Positions 1 to 8,679 of a DNA stretch of 64,000 bases are shown here, piece after piece. The stretch lies in contig NZ_CM001165.1 of assembly GCF_000213055.1 (NCBI RefSeq), positions 248,001 through 312,000 on the forward strand. The letters are read 5' to 3'. The translations under genes were made by a program, and so were the position numbers. How positions within the stretch are numbered: the first letter of the stretch is position 1; every line of letters begins with the position of its first letter. The DNA is from Streptomyces sp. Tu6071. GTDB taxonomy: Bacteria > Actinomycetota > Actinomycetes > Streptomycetales > Streptomycetaceae. Under the pieces are notes generated by a model that saw only the letters and a program-made list of their open reading frames with translations, did no database searches and was not told the DNA's origin.

Positions 1-1405
1 CGCGCTCGTCCGCGCCACCGTCCTGGAGGCCGCGCACCCGCAGGTCGGCGCCGCGCTCGTCGCCAACTCCACCTTCGTGACGCACCCGTGGCGCCGCCTG
101 CGCAACACCTTCCACAGCATGCGCCGCATGAGCGACGCCGACGAGGCGGTACGGAGCAGGGAGGCCGCCCGGCTCAACCGGCTGCACGACCGCCTGAAGG
201 GCACGGGCCCCGATCAGCGCCCGTACGACGCGATGGACCCCGCCGCGCGCGCCTGGGTCCTCGCGACCCTCTTCGAGAGCGCCGTCACGATGTACCGGCT
301 GAGCGGGCAGCCCCTGCGGCACGAGGAGATCGAGGAGCTGTACGAGGAGACGAGGGGCTACCTGCGCGCGCTCGGGGACGAGGCCGCGCGGCTCTCGGCG
401 ACGACGGTCGAGTTCTGGCCGTACTTCGACGCGGTGGTGGAGCGGGAGCTGGAGGACACGGAGGCGATGCGGATCATCCTCTACAAGCTCTTCGACCACC
501 TTCCCGCGCCCGGGGTGCTGAGCGGGGTCCCCACGCTGTGGGCCACGGGCCGGGCGTTCGCCGGGCCGCTGATCGGGGCGGTCACGGTGGCGTCGCTGCC
601 CGAGCCGTTCCGCAGGCGCGCCGGTCTCCCCGAGCTGCCGGGCGTGACGACGCTCCTGCGCGGGACGTACCTCGCCGCCGGTCTGACGCGCTTCCTGCCG
701 GACGACTGGATCAGCGCCGAACGCGTCGTCGACCTGCTCTCGTCCACCCCCGGCGGCGACGATCCGGCGGCGCGCACCGCGGCGGCGCTGCACGAGAGGC
801 TGCGGCGGGCCGGGGCGCTCGTCCGCCTCCTGTCGCCCCTGCCGGTGCCCGAGCCCGCCGCCCCTCCCGCGCCCGTGCACAGCGGCGCGGAGGAGTTCTT
901 CCGCGAGGTGCTCGACCAGACAGGGGACGGATACCTCGACTGGCCGGATCTCGCCGCCATGGCCCGGGAGCTGGCGACGAGGCTGGATCTCGACGAACCG
1001 GAGGAGACCCGGCTGTACGAGGCGTTCGCGAGCTGGTGGCGGGAACTCCAGGCGGCCCTGGACACGGACGGCGACGGGCGGGTGAGCGCGCGGGAGTACG
1101 CGAGCAACGCCGCCGGGCTCGCCGGACCGGCGCTCATCCGTGTCGCGGAGGTCCTCTTCGCGGCGGCGGACGCCGACGGCAACGGGACGATCGACGCCGA
1201 GGAGTACCGCGCGCTCTTCCGCACGGCGTTCCGCCGCGAGACGGTGGGAACGGGTGGGGCGGGGAGGACGGGCGGCACGAGTGGGCCGGGGGACGCGGGC
1301 GGCGCGGACACGTACGACGGCGCCGCGTTCGTCCGCGCCTTCGTGTCGTTCATGTCCGGCCGCCCGCGCTCCTCTCCGTTCGATCCCCTGTTCCGTCAGC
1401 CCTGA
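1..1405 (+). CDS. MpaB/DUF2236-type oxygenase fused to EF-hand domain (5' truncated)
   Basis: The frame is open from base 2 to the stop at 1403-1405. A GTG at 77 exists, but about 25 upstream residues (including AAHPQVGAAL) look like conserved family sequence, so the gene is cut by the window edge. The N-terminal part resembles the MpaB/latex-clearing oxygenase family: an RxxxT motif (WRRLRNT) followed by a His (NRLHDRL), both candidate haem-site residues. The helix that usually reads VHATL reads VLATL here. After a Pro-rich linker (about residues 255-268 from the GTG) come three EF-hand loops: DQTGDGYLDWPD (280-291, degenerate), DTDGDGRVSARE (329-340) and DADGNGTIDAEE (365-376). This suggests a haem oxygenase under Ca2+ control. 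That function is inference; the domain make-up is fairly clear. Confidence 0.75.
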   Translation, partial: ALVRATVLEAAHPQVGAALVANSTFVTHPWRRLRNTFHSMRRMSDADEAVRSREAARLNRLHDRLKGTGPDQRPYDAMDPAARAWVLATLFESAVTMYRLSGQPLRHEEIEELYEETRGYLRALGDEAARLSATTVEFWPYFDAVVERELEDTEAMRIILYKLFDHLPAPGVLSGVPTLWATGRAFAGPLIGAVTVASLPEPFRRRAGLPELPGVTTLLRGTYLAAGLTRFLPDDWISAERVVDLLSSTPGGDDPAARTAAALHERLRRAGALVRLLSPLPVPEPAAPPAPVHSGAEEFFREVLDQTGDGYLDWPDLAAMARELATRLDLDEPEETRLYEAFASWWRELQAALDTDGDGRVSAREYASNAAGLAGPALIRVAEVLFAAADADGNGTIDAEEYRALFRTAFRRETVGTGGAGRTGGTSGPGDAGGADTYDGAAFVRAFVSFMSGRPRSSPFDPLFRQP

Positions 1406-1417
1406 ACGGGCCGGGGG

Positions 1418-3034
1418 TCAGGAGGCGCGGTAGGTGTACGTCGGGGTCGACTCCTGGGCCGTCTTCCCCTGGGGGAGGTAATCGAAGGAGTACGAGAGGC
1501 TGTCGCCGGCGCGGAGGCTCACGGGCAGTTCCCAGCGGCCTGCTCCGGCGTTCCAGGTCAGGAAGTAGTTCTCCTGGGCGGCCCCGTTCTTGCGGTAGTG
1601 GACGGTGACCCAGGTGGCGCCGTCGCTGCCGGGCTTGAACCAGACGGCGGGCTGGCCGCCCGCTGTCACCCCCTGCGTGAAGGCGCCGTTCCCGGGGTTC
1701 GCACCGCCCCCGTTGCCGGGATCGGTCCCGCCCCCGTTGCCCGGGTCCGTTCCGCCGCCGGTGCCCGTGCCGCCGACCCACTGGCTTCCGCGCAGTTCGG
1801 CGAGGAAGCGGTCGAGGATCACCGGGTCCGCCTGGACGCGGGCGTCGCCCCAGTAGCCGTTGCCGCAGCCGGTTCCACCGGCGTTCGCGCCGTCGGCACA
1901 CTGCCACTGGGTCTGGCTGTCCCAGTCGGTGTTGATGTAGGCGGCGGCGCGGACGACGTCGCGGTTCGCGGCGATGAAGGAGAAGTAGGGCTTGTACCAC
2001 TCGTTCCAGCGGGCGTCGGAATTCGCCGCGACCGGACCCTTCTTCATGATGCAGCTCTTGGTCGCCGCGCCGTTGTCGTACCCCTGCGGCGACGACTCCG
2101 CGATCATCACGGGCTTGCCGTGGCCGCGCGCGAAGTCGAGCACCCGGTTCTGGAGCCCGGTGGGCGAGGTGTCGTACGCGGAGCAGCCCCACTGGGTCGC
2201 GAGCGAGCCGGAAGTGTAGAAGGCCGAGAGGCCGACCCAGTCCACGTACGCGTCACCGGGGTACCAGGCGTCGTAGTGGGCGGGGTCGGTGACGACGTAG
2301 TTCCACTCGGGGTGGTCGGTGCTGGTGTTGAGCGGCCAGGCGGCGGTCTGCCACACCGTGGCGACCTTGGTGGCGCCGAGGGCGTCGATGCGGCCCTTGA
2401 TGTACTGGAACGCCTTCTTGTAGTAGTCGGCGTTGTAGCAGTTCCACGGCCCGTCGAACTCGTAGCCGATGCGCAGGAAGACCTGCCGGTCGTAGCCCTT
2501 GAGCTTGGTGACCATGTCGTCGACCTTGGCCCGGTACCGCGCCGTCAGGCTCGGGTTCCCCGAGGTCACGTCGCTGTCGTCGGTACCGATGATGGCGCGC
2601 AGCGGCTGGTTGCCGCAGCCGCTCGTGGCGTCGGAGAGGTAGAGGCCGACCGCGAGGGCCGCGCCCGGGTACTGGGCAAGGGTGCTGTTGAAGTCGACTG
2701 TGCCCGAACCCCAGTTGACGGGTCCGTTCATCCCGGCGAGCGGCTCGGGGCTGCCGCCGAGCACGAGGTTGGTGTACAGGGTGACGCCGCCGGGCTTCGG
2801 GGCGTCGAGCGAGGTCTTGTCGAGGACGTCGCGCTTGTAGGCGGAGAGCGTGTCGCTGTCCTGGCCCATGACGGAGAGGACCTTGCCGTCCGCGGGCAGA
2901 TTACGGCCCGAAACAGTGGCGGCGGCAGTCCCCGAGGCTGCGGCCTGGGCCGGGGCGCCGAGGCCGAACGCGGCGAGCGCGCCGACGGCGATCCCGGCGC
3001 ACAGGACGCCGGCTCGTCTTCGGATGGAACGCAT
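1418..3034 (-). CDS. Secreted GH26-like endo-glycanase with C-terminal CBM56-like module
   Basis: 538 aa. The start ATG has AGGAG about 10 nt upstream. Residues 1-33 are a Sec signal peptide (RRR, hydrophobic core, AQAAA). The catalytic domain (about 45-420) carries LRIGYEFDGPWN with Glu192 as probable acid/base and VMIAESSP with Glu313 as probable nucleophile, as in GH26. The NWGSGTVDFN and LAQYPGAALAVGLY segments recall GH26 beta-1,3-xylanases. A linker of three (D/N)PGNGG-type repeats (about 425-450) leads to a roughly 85-residue beta-sandwich (AVWFKPG, WVTVHYRKNG, YSFDYLP) resembling CBM56, a beta-1,3-glucan binder. It is divergent from an ABC importer/GH43/LacI operon and probably makes the oligosaccharides imported by it. 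The substrate (beta-1,3-xylan, beta-glucan or mannan) is uncertain. Confidence 0.72.
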   Translation of the reverse strand: MRSIRRRAGVLCAGIAVGALAAFGLGAPAQAAASGTAAATVSGRNLPADGKVLSVMGQDSDTLSAYKRDVLDKTSLDAPKPGGVTLYTNLVLGGSPEPLAGMNGPVNWGSGTVDFNSTLAQYPGAALAVGLYLSDATSGCGNQPLRAIIGTDDSDVTSGNPSLTARYRAKVDDMVTKLKGYDRQVFLRIGYEFDGPWNCYNADYYKKAFQYIKGRIDALGATKVATVWQTAAWPLNTSTDHPEWNYVVTDPAHYDAWYPGDAYVDWVGLSAFYTSGSLATQWGCSAYDTSPTGLQNRVLDFARGHGKPVMIAESSPQGYDNGAATKSCIMKKGPVAANSDARWNEWYKPYFSFIAANRDVVRAAAYINTDWDSQTQWQCADGANAGGTGCGNGYWGDARVQADPVILDRFLAELRGSQWVGGTGTGGGTDPGNGGGTDPGNGGGANPGNGAFTQGVTAGGQPAVWFKPGSDGATWVTVHYRKNGAAQENYFLTWNAGAGRWELPVSLRAGDSLSYSFDYLPQGKTAQESTPTYTYRAS

Positions 3035-3074
3035 ACGGATGCTCCTGGTGAGGAGGTGCGGGTGGGCAAACGGA

Positions 3075-3103
3075 ATGGTGAGAGCCCGTCAGGCATCCGT
3101 CAA
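3075..3103 (-). promoter_or_regulatory. Candidate promoter of the GH26-like gene
   Basis: On the minus strand, -35 TTGACG (3098-3103) and -10 CACCAT (3075-3080) are separated by 17 nt. This would give a leader of about 35 nt before the ATG at 3034. Confidence 0.45.
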
Positions 3104-3150
3104 TCCTTCCCGTAAGTTTTCGTGAATCCGAGCTGGTCGTACGCCCGGAA

Positions 3151-3285
3151 CCGAAACATTCAGCGGCCCGAAAGACCACGACCGGGGCCGGTCACCGGTC
3201 CACATCACCAACTCGACCTGCGAAGGCGCCGGGTAACAGGGATGCTGCGGATTAACGAAACTTCAACGAAACTATTGACAGTCAA
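3151..3285. promoter_or_regulatory. Divergent control region with CGAAA repeats and a TTGACAGTCAA palindrome
   Basis: The 387-nt gap (3035-3421) between the GH26-like gene and the binding-protein gene holds CGAAAC at 3152-3157, CGAAAG at 3169-3174, and two AACGAAACT copies at 3254-3262 and 3265-3273 (period 11). The perfect palindrome TTGAC-A-GTCAA lies at 3275-3285 and includes a consensus -35 TTGACA for the rightward operon; I see no convincing -10. CGAA-type elements are known operators of streptomycete LacI-family xylan regulators. The LacI gene at 8680 is the obvious candidate ligand (inference). Confidence 0.5.
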
Positions 3286-3421
3286 TTTCGCCCGGCGGCA
3301 CCTTGTGCGTGCCACACAGCGTCCCGGAGTCCCGCTCCGGAGCGAGTGCCGGGCGCTCCCCCACGCCCCGGGCCGTGAGGGCCACCCCTGTCTCTTCCGC
3401 ATCCGCACCTCGGAGGTCCGT

Positions 3422-4705
3422 ATGGGCTCCTCGTACGTCCGCAGTTCACTCGCCGCCACCGCGGCACTCGGCGTCCTCCTCGGCCTCGCCGGCTGCTCCT
3501 CCGACTCCGACGGCTCCGGCGGCGGCACCACGCTCACCGTCGCGACGTTCAGCGACTTCGGGTACAAGCCGCTCTTCAAGGAGTACGAGAAGGCGCACCC
3601 CGGCATCCACGTCAAGGAGCGCGTCTCCCAGCTCGACCAGCACCACAACAGCCTCTCGACGCAGCTCTCCTCGGGCAGCGGCGCGGCCGACGTGGTGGCG
3701 ATCGAGGAGGGCTACATGCCCAAGTTCCGCACGGTGAAGGACAAATTCGTCAATCTCGCGCGGTACGGCGGGGGGAAGCGCGAGAGCGAGTACCTGCCCT
3801 ACAAGTGGTCGCAGGGTACGGCGGACGGCGGGAAGTTCGTCATGGGGTACGGGACCGATGTCGGCGGCCTCGCGATCTGCTACCGGACGGACCTCTTCCA
3901 GCAGGCAGGGCTGCCCACCGGCCGCGACGAGGTCGCCAAGCTGTGGCCCACGTGGGACGACTACTTCGCCACCGGTGACGCCTTCCGCGGGAAGGTGAAG
4001 GACAAGGCGTGGTTCGACTCCGCGGGCAACGTCTTCAGCGCCATGATGAACCAGACCGAGTACGGCTTCTTCGACAAGGACGACAAGTACATCGGCGACA
4101 GCAACCCGCGGGTCGAGACGGCGTTCACGAGCACCGCGAAGGCCGCCGCCGACGGCCAGTCCGCGAACCTCGTGCCCTTCAGCCAGCAGTGGAACGCCGG
4201 TATCAAGCAGGGCCGCATGGCGACCATGACGTGTCCCGCCTGGCTCACCGGTCTCATCCAGACCGCCGCGGGCCCGGAGGGCAAGGGCAAGTGGGACATC
4301 GCCAAGGTGCCCGGCGACGGCGGCAACTGGGGCGGCTCCTTCCTCACCGTGCCCAAGCAGGGCAAGCACGTGAAGGAGGCCGCGAAGCTCGCCGCCTTCC
4401 TCACCTCGGCCGCCTCGGAGAAGAAGATCTTCCAGGGCCCGACCGGCTCGCTCCCCTCGCTCGTCGCGCCGCTCGACGACCCGGCGGTCCAGGACACCAG
4501 GCAGAAGTACTTCAACGACGCGCCCACCGGCAAGATCTTCGCCTCCTCGGCCAAGAGCCTCCGGCCGAGCTTCCGCGGGACCAAGGACCAGCAGGTGCGG
4601 CTCCCCTTCAACAGCGCCATCCAGCTCGTCGAGCAGCGCAAGGCGAAGCCCGCCGAGGCGTGGCAGAAGGCGCTCCAGGACGCGGAGAAGAACCTGAAGC
4701 ACTGA
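3422..4705 (+). CDS. Sugar ABC transporter solute-binding lipoprotein
   Basis: 427 aa from the ATG at 3422, preceded by GGAGG at 3412-3416; the longer upstream frame has no lipoprotein signal and is not preferred. Residues 1-25 form a lipoprotein signal peptide with lipobox LAGC (Cys25), followed by a Ser/Gly-rich spacer. The rest matches extracellular solute-binding protein family 1 (TLTVATFSDFGYKPLFKEYEK start, conserved Trp/Tyr-rich pocket residues, GGSFLTVPKQ). It should capture an oligosaccharide outside the membrane and deliver it to the permeases encoded next. First gene of the binding protein/permease/permease/GH43/LacI series. No ATPase gene is present here, so a shared MsiK-type ATPase encoded elsewhere is likely. 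Confidence 0.88.
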   Translation: MGSSYVRSSLAATAALGVLLGLAGCSSDSDGSGGGTTLTVATFSDFGYKPLFKEYEKAHPGIHVKERVSQLDQHHNSLSTQLSSGSGAADVVAIEEGYMPKFRTVKDKFVNLARYGGGKRESEYLPYKWSQGTADGGKFVMGYGTDVGGLAICYRTDLFQQAGLPTGRDEVAKLWPTWDDYFATGDAFRGKVKDKAWFDSAGNVFSAMMNQTEYGFFDKDDKYIGDSNPRVETAFTSTAKAAADGQSANLVPFSQQWNAGIKQGRMATMTCPAWLTGLIQTAAGPEGKGKWDIAKVPGDGGNWGGSFLTVPKQGKHVKEAAKLAAFLTSAASEKKIFQGPTGSLPSLVAPLDDPAVQDTRQKYFNDAPTGKIFASSAKSLRPSFRGTKDQQVRLPFNSAIQLVEQRKAKPAEAWQKALQDAEKNLKH

Positions 4706-4889
4706 CGGCGGCGGGCCGCGCGCCCCTCCCCGCGGGCCGCACGACGAGCACGGGCCCGGCGGTCCGTACGGGCCCCCGGTTCCCCGTACGGACCGCCCGG
4801 CCCGCTCCGTTCCGCCCGCCCGCGTCCACCCGCCGCCGCCCTGCGCGGCGGCGCCCCGTTCCCGTACCCCTGCCTCCCAGGAGGACTTC

Positions 4890-5840
4890 ATGGCGGCCGA
4901 CACCGCCGGTGCCGAGGAGCGTCTCGGCACCACTCCGCGACCGCGCGTGCGGCGCGGGTTGCTCGCCCCGTACAGCTTCGTCTCCCCGTTCTTCCTCGTC
5001 TTCGGGATCTTCGGGCTCTACCCGCTGGTCTACACGTTCTGGGTCTCCCTGCACCACTGGGACCGGCTCTCCGGGAACCAGGGCTACGCGGGGTTCGGGA
5101 ACTTCAGCGACCTCTTCTCCGACCAGGACTTCTACACCGCGACGTTCAACACCTTCAGCATCTTCCTGCTGTCCACGGTCCCGCAGTTGCTCCTCGCGCT
5201 CGCCGTCGCGTGGCTCCTGGACCGCCGGCTGCGCGCCCGGACCACCTGGCGCGCGCTCGTCCTCGTACCGCAGTACGTGTCCGTCGTCGCCGTCGCGCTC
5301 GTCTTCTCGCAACTCTTCGGACGCGACTTCGGCGTCGTCAACTGGGTGCTCGAACATCTCGGGCTCATGGACGACCCCGTGGACTGGACCGCGGACACCT
5401 GGAGTTCGCACCTCGCGATCAGCTTCATGGTGATGTGGCGCTGGACCGGCTACAACGCGCTCATCTACCTCGCCGCGATGCAGGCGGTGCCGCGCGAACT
5501 GTACGAGTCGGCGATGGTCGACGGCGCCGGGCGCTTCCTCACCTTCCGGCGCATCACGCTCCCCTCGATCCGGCCCACCGTCCTGTTCACCGTCGTGATC
5601 TCGACGATCGGCGGATTGCAGCTCTTCGCCGAGCCCTTCCTCTTCGATCCACAGGCCAACGCGGAGGGCGGCACCGAGCACCAGTTCCAGACCCTCACGC
5701 TGATGCTCTACAAGTACGGGTTCATCAACAACGACGCCGGTTACGCCTCGGCCATCTCCTGGGTGCTCTTCCTCGTCATCGCCCTCGTCGCGGCGATCAA
5801 CTTCCTGCTCACGCGCCGACTCGGCGCCACCGACCGCTGA
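4890..5840 (+). CDS. Sugar ABC transporter permease (MalF/UgpA type)
   Basis: 316 aa, ATG at 4890 with GGAGG 5 nt upstream. Six predicted membrane helices. Helix 1 follows the N-terminal RRGLLAPYSF segment, and the MalF-like EAA loop reads ELYESAMVDGAGRFLTFRRITLP (positions about 205-230), the site that contacts the ATPase. Gap of 184 nt after the binding-protein gene. Inner-membrane partner of the permease encoded at 5903. Confidence 0.9.
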   Translation: MAADTAGAEERLGTTPRPRVRRGLLAPYSFVSPFFLVFGIFGLYPLVYTFWVSLHHWDRLSGNQGYAGFGNFSDLFSDQDFYTATFNTFSIFLLSTVPQLLLALAVAWLLDRRLRARTTWRALVLVPQYVSVVAVALVFSQLFGRDFGVVNWVLEHLGLMDDPVDWTADTWSSHLAISFMVMWRWTGYNALIYLAAMQAVPRELYESAMVDGAGRFLTFRRITLPSIRPTVLFTVVISTIGGLQLFAEPFLFDPQANAEGGTEHQFQTLTLMLYKYGFINNDAGYASAISWVLFLVIALVAAINFLLTRRLGATDR

Positions 5841-5902
5841 CCGTGCCGCTCCCGAGCGGGCCGCACAGCGGTCCGCGCCCGGCCACCCAGAGGAGTGTCC
5901 CC

Positions 5903-6820
5903 GTGGTTCCCGTCGCCGCCCCCGCCCCCGTCACCGAGACCCCGCCCGCCGCTCCGGCGCACCGGGCCGCCCGCCCCGCCAGGGCGCGCGGCCCCCGCCG
6001 CTTCGACAGCGCGGGCCCCCTGGCCTACACGATGCTCGCCGCCGTCGTCGTCGCCTCGCTCTTCCCCCTGTACTGGACCTTCGTCGTCGCCTCGCACGGC
6101 GACAACTCGGTGCTCGGCGGCGCGACGCCCTCGCTCGTGCCCGGCGGGCACCTGATCGACAACATCAAGCGGGTCTTCGACACGGTCGACTTCTGGAAAG
6201 CGCTCGGCAACTCCTTCACCGTCTCGGCGACCACGGCGGTCAGCAATGTGCTGCTCTCCTCGCTCGCGGGCTACGCCTTCGCCAAGATGCGCTTCCGCGG
6301 CCGCGACGCGCTGCTCGTGGTCGTCGTCATGACGGTCATGGTGCCGACCCAGCTCGGCGTGCTGCCGCTGTACCTGCTCGTGACCGACATGGGCCTGTAC
6401 GGGAAGCTCTCCTCGCTCATCCTGCCCGCGCTCGTCTCCGCGATCGGCGTGTTCTGGATGCGGCAGGCGATGGAGGAGAACATCCCCGACGAGCTGATCG
6501 AAGCCGCGCGCGTCGACGGTGCCGGTCCGCTGCGCAGCTTCTGGTACGTGGCGTGGCCGGGCGTACGCTCGACGGCCGCCGTGCTCGGCATGTTCACTTT
6601 CATGGCCGCCTGGAACGACTACTTCTGGCCGCTCATCGCCCTGCCGCCCGAGAACGGCACCGTGCAGATCGCGCTCAACCAGCTCGCCGCCGGCTACTAC
6701 ACGGATTACACGCTCATGCTCGCCGGGGTCGTCGTCTCGGTGCTTCCGGTCCTCGCGCTCTTCGCCGTCCTGGCCCGTCGCATCGTCTCCGGCGTCATGG
6801 CGGGCGCGGTCAAGGGCTGA
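5903..6820 (+). CDS. Sugar ABC transporter permease (MalG/UgpE type)
   Basis: 305 aa from the GTG at 5903, with AGGAG at 5891-5895; the open frame upstream of 5903 overlaps the previous permease and lacks family similarity. It has an N-terminal Pro/Ala-rich cytoplasmic tail of about 35 residues, then six helices. The MalG-type EAA loop is ELIEAARVDGAGPLRSFWYV. It ends 50 nt before the GH43 gene. Confidence 0.9.
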   Translation: MVPVAAPAPVTETPPAAPAHRAARPARARGPRRFDSAGPLAYTMLAAVVVASLFPLYWTFVVASHGDNSVLGGATPSLVPGGHLIDNIKRVFDTVDFWKALGNSFTVSATTAVSNVLLSSLAGYAFAKMRFRGRDALLVVVVMTVMVPTQLGVLPLYLLVTDMGLYGKLSSLILPALVSAIGVFWMRQAMEENIPDELIEAARVDGAGPLRSFWYVAWPGVRSTAAVLGMFTFMAAWNDYFWPLIALPPENGTVQIALNQLAAGYYTDYTLMLAGVVVSVLPVLALFAVLARRIVSGVMAGAVKG

Positions 6821-6870
6821 GCCCGGCCGGCCCCCGCTTCCCGTCCCGTACCCGCACACCTGAGGAATCG

Positions 6871-8604
6871 ATGACCACCGTGTCCCCGACCGGGCCCGCC
6901 TCCCCGGCGCCCGGTGCCCACGAGCGCGCCACGATCAGCAATCCGGTGCTCGCCGGTTTCCATCCCGACCCCTCGCTGCTGCGCGTCGGCGCGGACTACT
7001 ACCTCGCGACCTCGACCTTCGAGTGGCTGCCGGGTGTCACGCTGCACCACTCGCGCGACCTCGTGCACTGGCGGACGCTCGGTGGTGTCCTCGGGGAGGA
7101 GCGGCTGCTCGACCTCGTGGGCGTGCCGGACTCCGGCGGGGTGTGGGCGCCGTGCCTGTCGTACGCGGACGGCACCTATTACCTCGTCTACTCGGACGTC
7201 AAGAGCCTCGCGGGCGCGTACAAGGACGTGCACAACCACGTCGTCACCGCGCCCGCGATCACGGGGCCCTGGTCCGACCCGGCCCCGGCACCCGGCCACG
7301 GCTTCGACGCCTCGCTCTTCCACGACGACCCGGCGCCCGACGGCGACGGGCGGAGCTGGCTGCTGTGGCTGGAATGGGACCACCGGCCGGGGCACGACCC
7401 CTTCGGCGGCATCCTCCTCCAGGAGTGGGACCGTACGGCCCGTGCCGTCACGGGACCCGCCCACCGGATCTTCAGCGGCACCGCGCGGGGGCGCACCGAG
7501 GGACCGCACCTGTACCGGCGCGAGGGCTGGTACTACCTCGTGACGGCGGAGGGCGGCACGGGCTGGGAGCACGCCGTGACGGTCGCCCGGGCGCGCGCGG
7601 TGACGGGTCCCTACGAGGCCGATCCGGCGGGTCCGCTGCTCAGTTCGTGGGAGGACCCGGGGCTCGCGCTGCAGAAGGCGGGGCACGGCAGTCTCGTCGA
7701 GACCCCGGCGGGCGAGTGGTATCTCGCGCACCTCGCGGCGCGCCCGTTCGGTGCGCGCGGCGCCTGCGTTCTGGGCCGCGAGACCGCGCTCCAGCGCGTC
7801 GAGTGGACGGCCGGCGGCTGGCCGCGCGTCGTCGGGGAGGCCGGTACGGGGCGGCCCGCGCTCCGCGTCGCGGCCCCCCTCGGCACGGGCGCGGCGGGTA
7901 CGGGCCTCGCAAGCGGCCCCGTGCCCGCGCGGGAAGCGGCGTGGGGCCCCGGGCTCCTCCCGGGCCCCGAGTGGATGACGCTGCGCCGGCACGCCGACTC
8001 CTCGTGGGCCGGGCCCGGCGCCGCACCCGGTTCCGTACGGCTGCGGGGCGGCGAATCGCTCTCCTCGCGGCACCGCCAGAGCCTCGTGGCCCGCCGTCAG
8101 CAGCACGCCCGCTTCACCTTCACGGCCACCGTGGACCACGAACCGGGCTCGCCCCGGCGCTCGGCCGGGCTCGCCCACGTCTACAACACCCAGCTGTGGC
8201 ACTACGCACACGTCACGGCGGACGGGGCGGGCGCCCGCGTGCTGTGCCTCGCCGTGTGCGATCGCGGCCGGTACGCCGAACTCGCCGGCGCCGCCCTGCC
8301 GGACGCGGACCCGGTGCGGCTGCGCCTGACCGGCGACGGCCCCCTGGCGCGTTTCGCCTGGGAGGACGCGGGGGTGTGGCGGGCGCTCGGTCCCGCGCTC
8401 GACACGACGCGGCTGTCCGACGAGTACGCGACCGTCGGCGGTCCGGACGGGCACTTCTCCAGTTGGGGCTTCACCGGCGCTTTCCTCGGGCTGAGCGCGC
8501 AGGACCTCACCGGCGAGGGCCGCGCGGCGGAGTTCTCCCGTGTGCGGTACGAGGGCGGGGTGGCGCGAGGGCCCGCCGGTGAAGGGCCCGGTGCGTCAGA
8601 CTGA
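6871..8604 (+). CDS. Glycoside hydrolase family 43 (beta-xylosidase/arabinofuranosidase-like)
   Basis: 577 aa, ATG at 6871 with a GAGGAA site. There is no signal peptide, so it should act in the cytosol on imported oligosaccharides. The five-bladed GH43 propeller occupies about residues 22-320: general base Asp33 in FHPDPS, pKa-modulating Asp146 in GFDASLF, general acid Glu210 in RTEGPHLY. A C-terminal beta-sandwich (about 350-560, including YNTQLWHYAHVT) is typical of GH43 beta-xylosidases. With the importer and the secreted GH26-like enzyme it completes a glycan-degradation set. Which pentoside it cleaves cannot be read from the sequence. Confidence 0.88.
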   Translation: MTTVSPTGPASPAPGAHERATISNPVLAGFHPDPSLLRVGADYYLATSTFEWLPGVTLHHSRDLVHWRTLGGVLGEERLLDLVGVPDSGGVWAPCLSYADGTYYLVYSDVKSLAGAYKDVHNHVVTAPAITGPWSDPAPAPGHGFDASLFHDDPAPDGDGRSWLLWLEWDHRPGHDPFGGILLQEWDRTARAVTGPAHRIFSGTARGRTEGPHLYRREGWYYLVTAEGGTGWEHAVTVARARAVTGPYEADPAGPLLSSWEDPGLALQKAGHGSLVETPAGEWYLAHLAARPFGARGACVLGRETALQRVEWTAGGWPRVVGEAGTGRPALRVAAPLGTGAAGTGLASGPVPAREAAWGPGLLPGPEWMTLRRHADSSWAGPGAAPGSVRLRGGESLSSRHRQSLVARRQQHARFTFTATVDHEPGSPRRSAGLAHVYNTQLWHYAHVTADGAGARVLCLAVCDRGRYAELAGAALPDADPVRLRLTGDGPLARFAWEDAGVWRALGPALDTTRLSDEYATVGGPDGHFSSWGFTGAFLGLSAQDLTGEGRAAEFSRVRYEGGVARGPAGEGPGASD

Positions 8605-8626
8605 CCCGGGGCCGCCGCCCCCGGGT
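8604..8626 (+). terminator. Hairpin between GH43 and lacI-type gene
   Basis: ACCCGGGG (8604-8611) pairs perfectly with CCCCGGGT (8619-8626) across a 7-nt loop. It starts at the last base of the GH43 stop codon. It has no T-tract, so it may attenuate rather than end transcription into the regulator gene. Confidence 0.45.
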
Positions 8627-8679
8627 GACCCGGCGGCCCGCCCCGCACGTACCAGTAAGGACAGGAGTCGGAACCCCGC

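Noticed and set aside
3446..4933. 495-codon minus-strand frame
   Set aside because: Shadow of the solute-binding gene; composition is typical of an antisense frame in high-GC DNA.
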